Below, piece after piece: positions 43,786 through 50,687 of a stretch of 64,000 nucleotides of DNA. Positions within the stretch are counted from its first letter, which is position 1, and the number at the start of each line of letters is the position of its first letter. The notes beneath the pieces were generated by a model. The model was not told where the DNA came from and searched no databases. It saw nothing but the letters and a program-made list of their open reading frames with translations. The position numbers and the translations under genes were made by a program. This stretch comes from Flavobacterium dankookense (GTDB lineage: Bacteria; Bacteroidota; Bacteroidia; Flavobacteriales; Flavobacteriaceae), in assembly GCF_004362665.1 (NCBI RefSeq), contig NZ_SNXR01000014.1, positions 1 to 64,000 on the forward strand, given 5' to 3'.

Positions 43786-44778
43786 TTAAATTGCTGCTGA
43801 TTCTGATTTTCTTGGTTTGAATTGTGCTGCGACTTCTGCAATTGCTTTGATGTGTTCTGGTGTTGTGCCACAACAACCACCAATTATATTGATTAAATTA
43901 TCTCGCAAATACTCTTTTATTAAAACTTGCATTTCTGCTGGCGTTTGGTCGTATTGACCGAATGCATTTGGCAATCCTGCATTTGGATGCGCCGAAATAT
44001 TTAGTTGTGTATTGTGTGCTAATCTTTTTAAATAGGGTTTTAATTGGTCAGCTCCAAGTGCACAATTAAATCCAATACTTAATAATGGAATGTGTTGAAT
44101 TGAAATTAAAAACGCTTCTACCGTTTGTCCAGAAAGTGTTCTTCCTGAAGCATCCGTAATTGTTCCAGAAACCATCACAGGAATATCTAAATTTCGTTCT
44201 TCTTTTACTTCTTCGATAGCGAAAAGTGCTGCTTTGGCATTTAAAGTATCAAATATTGTTTCTACTAAAAGCACATCGCAACCTCCATCAATTAAGGCTT
44301 CGACTTGTTGTCTGTAGGCAATTCGTAATTCGTCAAACGTTACTGCGCGGAAACCTGGATCGTTTACATCTGGTGACATTGACGCTGTTCGGTTTGTTGG
44401 TCCAATTGAACCAGCAACAAAACGTGGTTTGTCTGTGAATTCGTCGGCAACTTCTCGAGCGATTTTGGCTGATTCGTAGTTGAGTTCATAAACCAAATCT
44501 TCAAGATGATAATCTGCCATTCCGATGGTTGTTCCAGAAAAGGTATTGGTTTCTACAATATCGGCTCCAGCTTGAAAATACAAACGGTGAACTTGTTTTA
44601 CGGCTTCGGGTTGTGTGATGGAAAGCAAATCGTTGTTTCCTTTTAATGGATGTGGAAAATCTTTGAAACGCTCGCCACGGAAATCTTCTTCGGAGAAATT
44701 ATTGCGTTGCAGCATTGTTCCCATTGCTCCATCTAGAACTAATATACGATTTTGAATTGCTTCTTGAATAATCGACAT
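43786..44778 (-). CDS. metH: Methionine synthase, homocysteine-binding part
   Basis: 330 aa corresponding to the N-terminal domain of full-length MetH. VLDGAMGTMLQ starts it; the zinc ligands are the Cys in SIGFNCALGA and the pair in IIGGCCGTTPEH. It ends 69 bp before the next MetH gene. Such a split is usual in Bacteroidota, so it is not a frameshift: the gap contains stops and the second gene has its own start. It is the first gene after the SAM-I riboswitch. Confidence 0.93.
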   Translation of the reverse strand: MSIIQEAIQNRILVLDGAMGTMLQRNNFSEEDFRGERFKDFPHPLKGNNDLLSITQPEAVKQVHRLYFQAGADIVETNTFSGTTIGMADYHLEDLVYELNYESAKIAREVADEFTDKPRFVAGSIGPTNRTASMSPDVNDPGFRAVTFDELRIAYRQQVEALIDGGCDVLLVETIFDTLNAKAALFAIEEVKEERNLDIPVMVSGTITDASGRTLSGQTVEAFLISIQHIPLLSIGFNCALGADQLKPYLKRLAHNTQLNISAHPNAGLPNAFGQYDQTPAEMQVLIKEYLRDNLINIIGGCCGTTPEHIKAIAEVAAQFKPRKSESAAI

Positions 44779-44829
44779 AATTTTTGTAAATTTTTAAATT
44801 ATGTTATCAAGAAAATAGAAAAATTTCTC

Positions 44830-44969
44830 TTGGTTATCTGTTCTTTATTAATCTGCTTTAACAGATGCTGAAAAAAATTCAGCATAAAGATAGAATGTAG
44901 CACCTTTTCTAGTTGATAGGTTGCTAAGCTTTCGTTGAGTCTAATCTCTCCAGCTTTCGTGATAACAAT
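44830..44969 (-). promoter_or_regulatory. SAM-I (S-box) riboswitch upstream of metH-metF
   Basis: On the minus strand GTTATC (P1 5') is followed by ACGAAAGCTGGAGAGATTAG and ACTCAACGAAAGCTTAGCAACC, then ACTAGAAAAGGTGCTACATTC, a hairpin ATGCTGAA/TTCAGCAT and GATAAC (P1 3'). This matches the S-box order: kink-turn GGAG, the P2 pair GAG/CTC where the consensus has GGG/CCC, the GCAACC strand, and GGTGC. L2 TTAG can pair with CTAG in J3/4 (pseudoknot). The metH start lies about 50 nt downstream; a CAAGAGAAA/TTTTCTTG hairpin and a second GATAAC there may form the switch. Confidence 0.88.
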
Positions 44970-44989
44970 CAATATGTTTATGAACAGTG

Positions 44990-45020
44990 CAAAGTAATGG
45001 TATAGAAATTTATTTTGCAA
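44990..45020 (-). promoter_or_regulatory. Promoter of the metH-metF unit
   Basis: Minus-strand TTACTTTG (44990-44997) differs from TAnnTTTG at one base, with TTG (45018-45020) 20 nt upstream. It is 20 bp before the riboswitch and 16 bp after the hom terminator, so metH-metF forms a separate unit. Confidence 0.55.
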
Positions 45021-45035
45021 GTGTTTGTGAAAAAT

Positions 45036-45068
45036 AAAAACCTACAACGATATAGTGTTGCAGGTTTT
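45036..45068 (-). terminator. Intrinsic terminator after hom
   Basis: AAAAACCTGCAAC pairs with GTTGTAGGTTTTT (one mismatch) and continues into T-rich sequence on the minus strand, 24 bp past the hom stop. It ends the metY-metX-hom unit. Confidence 0.8.
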
Positions 45069-45091
45069 TGTGGTTGGAGTTGGTCATGAAA

Positions 45092-46192
45092 TTATTGAAA
45101 TACAGTTTCTTTTATTTTTATTTTGTCAGTAATTTTTAGAATATCGGTCAGCACGCCTCGAGCAGTTACTTCTTTTCCTGCACCTGCACCTTGAACAACA
45201 ATTGGGATTTCACCATAGGATTTTGTATAGATTTCGATTAAATTATCGGCTCCTTTTAGCTGACCTAAAGCGGTTGATTTTGGCACAGAAACGAGTTTGA
45301 CTTCAAGTTTTTGGGTTATTACATCGAGTTCTCCAACATAGCGAAGAACGTGATTTTCGGCTTGTGTGATTTTGGCAATATTAAATGGTTTATCGAACAG
45401 CGTTTTGTTGATTGCGTATTGTGCTTTGGAATGTTTTTCATTTAATTCTAGCAGCAAAAGTGTGGCGATTTTGATGTCGGAAAACTCGAATTTTTGTTCG
45501 ATTTCTCGTGCTAGAATTAATAATTTTCGAGCTACATCGTTTCCTGATAAGTCTTCGCGCGAGTCGGGTTCGGTGTATCCATTTTTTTCGGCATCGATTA
45601 AAATTTTTGAAAAAGGCGTTTGCTCGGAAGAAAATCTGTTAAAGATATAACTTAATGAACCTGAGAAAACACCACGAATTTTGGTGATTTTTTCTCCTGA
45701 AAAATGCAAATCTTTAATGGTTTGAACTACTGGCAAACCTGCTCCAACATTGGTTTCGTATAGAAATGTTTTGTCGAAGTTTTTTAGATTTCTTCTTAAT
45801 TCGTTGTAAAAATCGAGGTGTAATGTGTTGGCTTTTTTGTTGGCAGCAACAATATTAAATCCGTTTTGAATTAACGGAATGTAGCTTTTTATTATTTCGG
45901 AACTTGCTGTAGCATCCACAGCGATTAGGTTTTCGAGATTTTGCTCTTGCACATAATCAATAATATCTTCTATTCTGAACGGAATTGCCGATTGGGCAAA
46001 GTTGGCTTCCCATTGATTTTTTACGCCTTCTTTTTCGAAGAAAGCTAGTGTTGAATTAGTAATTATTGGGAAACGCAAATCGATATTTCTTTTTTCTAGG
46101 AAGAATTTTTGGCTTTCTATGACTTGGTTTATTAAAGTGCTTCCGACATTTCCGATGCCGAAAAGGATGACATTTATTCTAAGCGTTGACAT
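45092..46192 (-). CDS. Homoserine dehydrogenase (stand-alone, ThrA/MetL type)
   Basis: 366 aa. NAD(P) motif ILFGIGNVGSTLINQV, then VAANKKANT, ETNVGAGLPVVQTIKDL, GVFSGSLSYIF and GYTEPDSREDLSGNDVARKLLILAREI. These closely follow the C-terminal half of bifunctional ThrA/MetL, but no aspartokinase or ACT domain is attached. It reduces aspartate semialdehyde to homoserine, the substrate for MetX. Overlaps metX by 14 bp, so translation is coupled. Confidence 0.92.
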   Translation of the reverse strand: MSTLRINVILFGIGNVGSTLINQVIESQKFFLEKRNIDLRFPIITNSTLAFFEKEGVKNQWEANFAQSAIPFRIEDIIDYVQEQNLENLIAVDATASSEIIKSYIPLIQNGFNIVAANKKANTLHLDFYNELRRNLKNFDKTFLYETNVGAGLPVVQTIKDLHFSGEKITKIRGVFSGSLSYIFNRFSSEQTPFSKILIDAEKNGYTEPDSREDLSGNDVARKLLILAREIEQKFEFSDIKIATLLLLELNEKHSKAQYAINKTLFDKPFNIAKITQAENHVLRYVGELDVITQKLEVKLVSVPKSTALGQLKGADNLIEIYTKSYGEIPIVVQGAGAGKEVTARGVLTDILKITDKIKIKETVFQ

Positions 46193-47174
46193 AATTTTGT
46201 TGTTTTTGTTTGTTAAAAATAGGTTCTAAAATTTGGGCTAATTGATTGAATTCAATTAAAAATGCATCGTGACCATGAATGGAATTTATTTCGCTGTAAA
46301 AAACATTTTCCTTGACTGATTTTAAATTTTGATAGGTTTCTCGGTTTTCGTCAGCAGTGAAAAAATAATCGGTATTGACCGAAACGATTTGAATATTGGT
46401 TGGAATTTCCTTGATTATAGACAAAAAATCTTTTCTGCCGCGAGTAATGTCATTGGTTTTTAGCAAATGGTTCATCAGTTTGTAAGCCGATAATCTAAAA
46501 CGATTTTTGAGTTTGATGCCGTGATTGATTAACCAATTTTCTATGTGAAAAATCTCGTTTGTTTTTTTTCTTTGAAATCGCAGATTGATGGATTTTGGCG
46601 TTCGATATAACAGCATTGCGTGTAATCGTGCATCGGCAATAGGATCATCGGAATTATTTAGAATTTGATCTTGAATTAAGACATTGGCAATAACCCAATC
46701 GGTGGCTTTCCAATCGGTGGCAATTGGAATTAGATTTTGAATTTTGTTTGGTTCTAAAATCGTCATTTCCCAAGCAATTGCACCGCCAAGACTTCCGCCG
46801 ATTACGGCAAAGACATTTGAAATTTGAAGAAAATCTAAACCTTTCCAGAAGATTTTGGCCATATCACGAAGGGTGAAATAACGATAATCTGAAATTAGAT
46901 TTCCAAAGTTTTCATCATATCCGTTTCCTGGAATGTTGAAAGCAAGAATGGTAAAATGATTGGTGTCGATGATTTTATTTTCGCCAATCAAATCGTTCCA
47001 CCAACCGTTTTCTCCCGTAACATTAGAATTTCCTGTCAAAGCATGATTTACAACCACAACTGGAGCAGTTCCAATAGGTTGACCGAAAGTTTGATAGAAC
47101 AACGGAAGGTAAGGTTTCTGTTTTCCGATTTCTAAATCAAAATTAAAGAGGTCGATTTTTTCTAACTTTTTCAT
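46179..47174 (-). CDS. metX: Homoserine O-acetyltransferase (alpha/beta hydrolase)
   Basis: 331 aa. Oxyanion/nucleophile region VIGGSLGGAIAWEM (Ser), GRKDFL and Asp in VNTDYFFTADE, and His in SIHGHDAFLIEF give the catalytic triad; VVVNHALTGNSNV and GNGYDENFGN are MetX-like. It activates homoserine by acetylation. It lies between metY and hom, and a 13-bp stem-loop separates it from metY. Confidence 0.88.
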   Translation of the reverse strand: MKKLEKIDLFNFDLEIGKQKPYLPLFYQTFGQPIGTAPVVVVNHALTGNSNVTGENGWWNDLIGENKIIDTNHFTILAFNIPGNGYDENFGNLISDYRYFTLRDMAKIFWKGLDFLQISNVFAVIGGSLGGAIAWEMTILEPNKIQNLIPIATDWKATDWVIANVLIQDQILNNSDDPIADARLHAMLLYRTPKSINLRFQRKKTNEIFHIENWLINHGIKLKNRFRLSAYKLMNHLLKTNDITRGRKDFLSIIKEIPTNIQIVSVNTDYFFTADENRETYQNLKSVKENVFYSEINSIHGHDAFLIEFNQLAQILEPIFNKQKQQNYVNA

Positions 47175-47211
47175 TTTTTTTATTTTTAAGCAATTCTTCC
47201 CTTTTTTTTAA

Positions 47212-47247
47212 AAGATTGCCTTCAACCAGATGATTGAAGACAATCTT
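47212..47247 (-). repeat. Intercistronic stem-loop between metY and metX
   Basis: AAGATTG-T-CTTCAA pairs with TTGAAG-G-CAATCTT (13 bp, one mismatch) on the minus strand and is followed by TTTT then a run of A. The T-run is short, so it may be a weak terminator or an mRNA-stability hairpin that sets metY:metX ratios. Confidence 0.6.
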
Positions 47248-47279
47248 AAACAAACAAACAAAACCTAAATCAATAACTT

Positions 47280-48575
47280 TTATACGATAACCTGAGGTGA
47301 TTTTACTTTTGAAAATGCCGCTTTCAAATCGGTTTTCAAATCGTCGATGTCTTCTAAACCAACTGAAAGACGGATTAAATCTTTGGAAACTCCTGTTGTT
47401 TCTTGTTCTACATCTGATAATTGTTGGTGTGTGGTACTTGCTGGATGAATTATCAATGATTTTGTATCACCAATATTGGCTAAAAGCGAGAATAATTTGG
47501 TTTCATCAGCTACTTTTTTCGCCGCATCAAAACCGCCTTTTAATCCAAAAGTTACAATGCCGCTTTTTCCTTGTGGCAAATATTTATCAGCTAAATCTTT
47601 GTATTTCGAAGTTGCTAAACCGGGATAATTTACCCAAGCCACTTCTTCTTGAGATTGCAACCATTGCGCTAAAGCCAAAGCATTTTCGGAATGTTTTTTA
47701 ATTCTGATTTCTAAAGTTTCCAATCCTTGAATAGTTTGAAAAGCGTTAAACGGACTTAAAGCTGCACCAAAATCGCGCAAACCTTCAATTCTTACTTTGG
47801 CAATAAATGATGCTGCGCCAAGTGCTTCGTAGTATTTCAAGCCATGATATCCAGCTGAAGGTTCTGTGAATTCTGGGAATTTTCCATTGCTCCAGTCGAA
47901 GTTTCCAGCGTCGATGATAACGCCACCAAGTGATGTTCCGTTTCCTGTGATGTACTTGGTAAGTGAGTGAATAACGATGTCTGCACCATAATTAATTGGG
48001 TTTAACAAATAAGGCGTTGCCACAGTATTGTCTACAATAAAAGGTACTTTAAACGCTTTTGCTTCTTTAGAAATGGCTTCTAAATCGAGTACGTCAAGTT
48101 TTGGATTTCCTAGACTTTCTACAAAATACGCTCTTGTATTTTCTTGCGATGCTTTTGTGAAATTTTCAGGATTTAAAGGATCAACAAATGTTGTTGTGAT
48201 GCCTAATCGTGGTAAAGTTACTTTTAGTAAATTGTATGTTCCGCCATACAAACTGTTAGATGCAACGATGTGATCGCCAGCTTTTAATAAAGTTAAAAAT
48301 GTGGTTGCAATGGCAGCTGTTCCTGATGCGGTAACGACTGCGCCAATTCCACCTTCTAACTTTGCTAGACGTTGTTCTAGAATGTCGTTGGTTGGATTGT
48401 TTAATCTTGTGTAGATAAATCCAGCTTCGGCAAGTCCAAAAAGATTGGCTGCGTGGTCTGAATTGTTAAAAACATACGATGATGTTTGATAAATTGGGAC
48501 AGCTCTAGTTCCTGCGTTTTTAGTAACATCGTGTCCTGCGTGAAGTGCGTTTGTTGAAAATTTTTGTGTACTCAT
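47280..48575 (-). CDS. metY: O-acetylhomoserine sulfhydrylase
   Basis: 431-aa PLP enzyme of the Cys/Met metabolism family. ALHAGHDVTKNAGTRAVPIYQTSSYVF, YTRLNNPTND, HSLTKYITGNGTSLGGV (Lys binds PLP) and IIHPASTTHQQL are typical, and the length (longer than cystathionine gamma-synthase) points to O-acetylhomoserine aminocarboxypropyltransferase. It makes homocysteine from O-acetylhomoserine and sulfide, or methionine with methanethiol. First structural gene after the two Met/Cys leader attenuators. Confidence 0.9.
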   Translation of the reverse strand: MSTQKFSTNALHAGHDVTKNAGTRAVPIYQTSSYVFNNSDHAANLFGLAEAGFIYTRLNNPTNDILEQRLAKLEGGIGAVVTASGTAAIATTFLTLLKAGDHIVASNSLYGGTYNLLKVTLPRLGITTTFVDPLNPENFTKASQENTRAYFVESLGNPKLDVLDLEAISKEAKAFKVPFIVDNTVATPYLLNPINYGADIVIHSLTKYITGNGTSLGGVIIDAGNFDWSNGKFPEFTEPSAGYHGLKYYEALGAASFIAKVRIEGLRDFGAALSPFNAFQTIQGLETLEIRIKKHSENALALAQWLQSQEEVAWVNYPGLATSKYKDLADKYLPQGKSGIVTFGLKGGFDAAKKVADETKLFSLLANIGDTKSLIIHPASTTHQQLSDVEQETTGVSKDLIRLSVGLEDIDDLKTDLKAAFSKVKSPQVIV

Positions 48576-48613
48576 TTTTTTAGAATTTTAGATTATTATT
48601 ATTTTTTTAATAA

Positions 48614-48663
48614 ACACTTCGACTTTAGTTTATATTGAGCTTAGTCGAAATACCAGTGTGACA
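48614..48663. repeat. Dispersed inverted repeat (CACTTCGACT type, longer form)
   Basis: CACTTCGACT and AGTCGAA...CCAGTGTGAC form an imperfect hairpin. The ends match the shorter copy at 14882-14906. It lies between the second attenuator and metY and would be part of the mRNA leader. Confidence 0.45.
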
Positions 48664-48675
48664 AACATTATTGAA

Positions 48676-48714
48676 TAAAAAAAGTCCTTTTGGATGGCTA
48701 CCAAAAGGACTTTT
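48676..48714 (-). terminator. Second attenuator terminator of the metY operon
   Basis: On the minus strand AAAGTCCTTTTGG pairs with CCAAAAGGACTTT (perfect 13-bp stem, 7-nt loop) and is followed by a T-run. It lies upstream of metY and after the 31-codon leader. Its 5' arm CTTTTGG is complementary to CCAAAAG (48754-48748) in leader codons 26-28, and AAGTC to GACTT at the leader stop. Confidence 0.85.
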
Positions 48715-48735
48715 AAAATATAGATATAACTACGA

Positions 48736-48831
48736 TTAAGTCTTATGCTTTTGGCAACAGGGAATATAAATGCAACACATCATCATGCGCATCATTTTGT
48801 TCATCATCATATTTTTCCCTACTGTTATCAT
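48736..48831 (-). CDS. Met/Cys-rich leader peptide 2 of the metY operon
   Basis: 31 codons from ATG at 48831 to TAA at 48736. Residues 8-20 are MMMNKMMRMMMCC; in total 9 Met and 4 Cys (a second CC at 25-26). The Met clusters precede the CCAAAAG segment that can pair with the terminator's 5' arm. Stalling at Met or Cys codons when their tRNAs are uncharged would therefore favour readthrough into metY-metX-hom. No promoter is seen between this and the upstream module, so both work on one transcript. Confidence 0.85.
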   Translation of the reverse strand: MITVGKNMMMNKMMRMMMCCIYIPCCQKHKT

Positions 48832-48902
48832 TTTTATATTTTTAAAGTAAAGTATGTTTTTACTAGTATTTAATTTTTTGAGCTTTATCTAAAATTTGGA
48901 AT

Positions 48903-48931
48903 AAAAAAACCTCTGCGTTTTGCAGAGGTTT
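48903..48931 (-). terminator. First attenuator terminator of the metY operon
   Basis: AAACCTCTGC pairs with GCAGAGGTTT (perfect 10-bp stem, AAAAC loop) and is followed by seven T on the minus strand. Its 5' arm CTCTGC is complementary to GCAGAG (48981-48976) in codons 16-18 of the first leader. Confidence 0.85.
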
Positions 48932-48959
48932 CATTTGGATATATTTTAAAAATTTAAAA

Positions 48960-49028
48960 TTATGCAATAGAAGTTCTCTGCGGAAGTTTCCACATCATAC
49001 AACACATATTGCAAATCGTTAAAATCAT
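48960..49028 (-). CDS. Met/Cys-rich leader peptide 1 of the metY operon
   Basis: 22 codons from ATG at 49028 to TAA at 48960. Residues 6-13 read CNMCCMMW, giving 4 Met (with the start) and 3 Cys in a very short peptide. Codons 16-18 (CCG CAG AGA) contain the antiterminator segment for the terminator at 48903-48931. The start lies about 20 nt after the promoter's -7 box. It is the first of two serial attenuators. Confidence 0.83.
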   Translation of the reverse strand: MILTICNMCCMMWKLPQRTSIA

Positions 49029-49050
49029 TTTTTCTTTGTTTTTGATGAAG

Positions 49051-49081
49051 CAAACTTCTGAACTATTTTTGAATTAACCAA
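49051..49081 (-). promoter_or_regulatory. Promoter of the metY-metX-hom operon
   Basis: Minus-strand GAAGTTTG (49051-49058) has one mismatch to TAnnTTTG, and TTG (49079-49081) lies 20 nt upstream. It is placed correctly for transcription of both leader peptides. Confidence 0.5.
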
Positions 49082-49210
49082 ATCGAAAATGAAAATTTAA
49101 CATTTAAAAATTTTGATTATATATTTAAATACTACGTATTTAGATTTTTGAAAATAGCGTTAAAAAAATAAAAAAAGTAAAATTGATTTTTCTATTCGAA
49201 ATAGTCTTTA

Positions 49211-49218
49211 TACATTTG
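49211..49218 (+). promoter_or_regulatory. TAnnTTTG box upstream of metK
   Basis: TACATTTG matches the -7 element exactly. The nearest TTG (49183-49185) is 25 nt upstream, slightly too far. The SAM-II aptamer begins 13 nt downstream, so this is the likely metK promoter. Confidence 0.5.
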
Positions 49219-49230
49219 CACCCGAAATAA

Positions 49231-49279
49231 GAGGAAAAATTTGAACTGATTGCAACCTCGTTAAAAAATGCTAAAGCAG
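49231..49279 (+). promoter_or_regulatory. SAM-II riboswitch upstream of metK
   Basis: GAGG (49231-49234) pairs with CCTC (49256-49259), with AATTTGAACTGATTGCAA in the loop, then GTTAAAAAATGCTAAAGC. This is the compact SAM-II pseudoknot: the loop GCA can pair with TGC just before TAAAG. The conserved ATTGCA, GTTAAA and GCTAAAG blocks are all present. It lies about 75 nt before the metK ATG. SAM-II is known mainly from Alphaproteobacteria and Bacteroidota and usually blocks translation when SAM is bound. Confidence 0.85.
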
Positions 49280-49352
49280 AAATTCTTCTTTAGTATTTTC
49301 TTTCGATTTTCGTTTTCCTCCCAAAATTTAATTTTAAAAATAAATTATAACT

Positions 49353-50603
49353 ATGGCTTATTTATTTACATCAGAGTCTGTGAGTGAAGGACATCCTGAT
49401 AAAGTAGCAGATCAAATTTCAGACGCGTTAATTGATAATTTTTTAGCATTTGATGCAGAATCAAAAGTTGCTTGCGAAACTTTAGTTACAACCGGTCAAG
49501 TAATTTTGGCTGGTGAAGTAAAATCAAACACCTATCTTGATGTTCAATCAATTGCTAGAGAAGTAATTAGAAAAATTGGTTACACAAAAAGCGAATACAT
49601 GTTTGAAGCTAACTCATGTGGTGTTTTATCTGCTATTCACGAACAATCTGCTGATATTAATCAAGGTGTTGATAGAGCAAGCAAAGAAGAACAAGGTGCT
49701 GGAGATCAAGGAATGATGTTTGGTTATGCAACAAATGAAACTGAAAATTATATGCCTTTGGCATTGGATTTATCTCATGCTTTGTTAATTGAATTAGCAA
49801 ACTTAAGAAGAGAGAATTCTGAAATTACTTATTTACGTCCAGATGCAAAATCGCAAGTAACTTTAGAGTATTCTGACGATAACAAACCTCAACGAATTGA
49901 TGCCATTGTAATTTCTACTCAACATGATGATTTTGCTCCAGAAGCAGAAATGTTGGCTAAAATCAAATCGGATTTGGTTGGAATTTTAATTCCTAGAATT
50001 AAAGCAAAATATCCACAATACGCTCATTTATTTAATGACCAAATTACATATCACATTAACCCGACAGGGAAGTTTGTAATTGGTGGACCACACGGAGATA
50101 CTGGTTTAACTGGTAGAAAAATTATTGTGGATACTTATGGTGGAAAAGGCGCTCATGGTGGTGGTGCATTTTCTGGAAAAGATCCAAGTAAAGTGGATCG
50201 TTCAGCAGCATATGCAACACGCCATATTGCTAAAAACTTAGTTGCAGCAGGTTTATGTGATGAAATTTTAGTTCAGGTTTCGTATGCTATTGGAGTTGCA
50301 AAACCAACTTCAATTAATGTTGTTACTTATGGAACTTCAAAAGTAAACTTAACTGACGGAGAAATCAGCAAAAAAGTAGAAGCTATCTTCGATATGCGTC
50401 CTTATTTTATAGAACAACGTTTAAAATTGAGAAATCCAATTTACAGCGAAACTGCTGCCTATGGACATATGGGAAGAAAGCCAGAAACGGTTACAAAAAC
50501 TTTCAATTCACCAAATGGAGAAAATAAAACAGTAACTGTTGAATTATTTACTTGGGAAAAATTAGATTATGTTGACCAAGTAAAAGCAGCATTTGGAATT
50601 TAA
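49353..50603 (+). CDS. metK: S-adenosylmethionine synthetase
   Basis: 416 aa. [54 protein letters not shown] and [19 protein letters not shown] are the standard MetK motifs. It makes SAM from Met and ATP. It is divergent from the metY operon, so 777 bp between them carry both sets of control elements. Own terminator downstream. Confidence 0.96.
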   Translation: MAYLFTSESVSEGHPDKVADQISDALIDNFLAFDAESKVACETLVTTGQVILAGEVKSNTYLDVQSIAREVIRKIGYTKSEYMFEANSCGVLSAIHEQSADINQGVDRASKEEQGAGDQGMMFGYATNETENYMPLALDLSHALLIELANLRRENSEITYLRPDAKSQVTLEYSDDNKPQRIDAIVISTQHDDFAPEAEMLAKIKSDLVGILIPRIKAKYPQYAHLFNDQITYHINPTGKFVIGGPHGDTGLTGRKIIVDTYGGKGAHGGGAFSGKDPSKVDRSAAYATRHIAKNLVAAGLCDEILVQVSYAIGVAKPTSINVVTYGTSKVNLTDGEISKKVEAIFDMRPYFIEQRLKLRNPIYSETAAYGHMGRKPETVTKTFNSPNGENKTVTVELFTWEKLDYVDQVKAAFGI

Positions 50604-50634
50604 ATTTATACTTTTTTCAAAAAAGCATCTACAA

Positions 50635-50664
50635 AAAACCACTCTTAGAAGTGGTTTTTTTTAT
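50635..50664 (+). terminator. Intrinsic terminator of metK
   Basis: AAAACCACT pairs with AGTGGTTTT around a 6-nt loop and is followed by a T-run, 32 bp past the metK stop. Confidence 0.85.
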
Positions 50665-50687
50665 TACTTTAGTTTAAAATTTGACAA

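Noticed and set aside
44799..45020. A 73-codon minus-strand open frame
   Set aside because: It runs exactly through the SAM-I aptamer and its promoter; its composition reflects RNA structure, not protein.
47297..47701. 134-codon plus-strand frame inside metY
   Set aside because: Antisense shadow of a strongly conserved enzyme.
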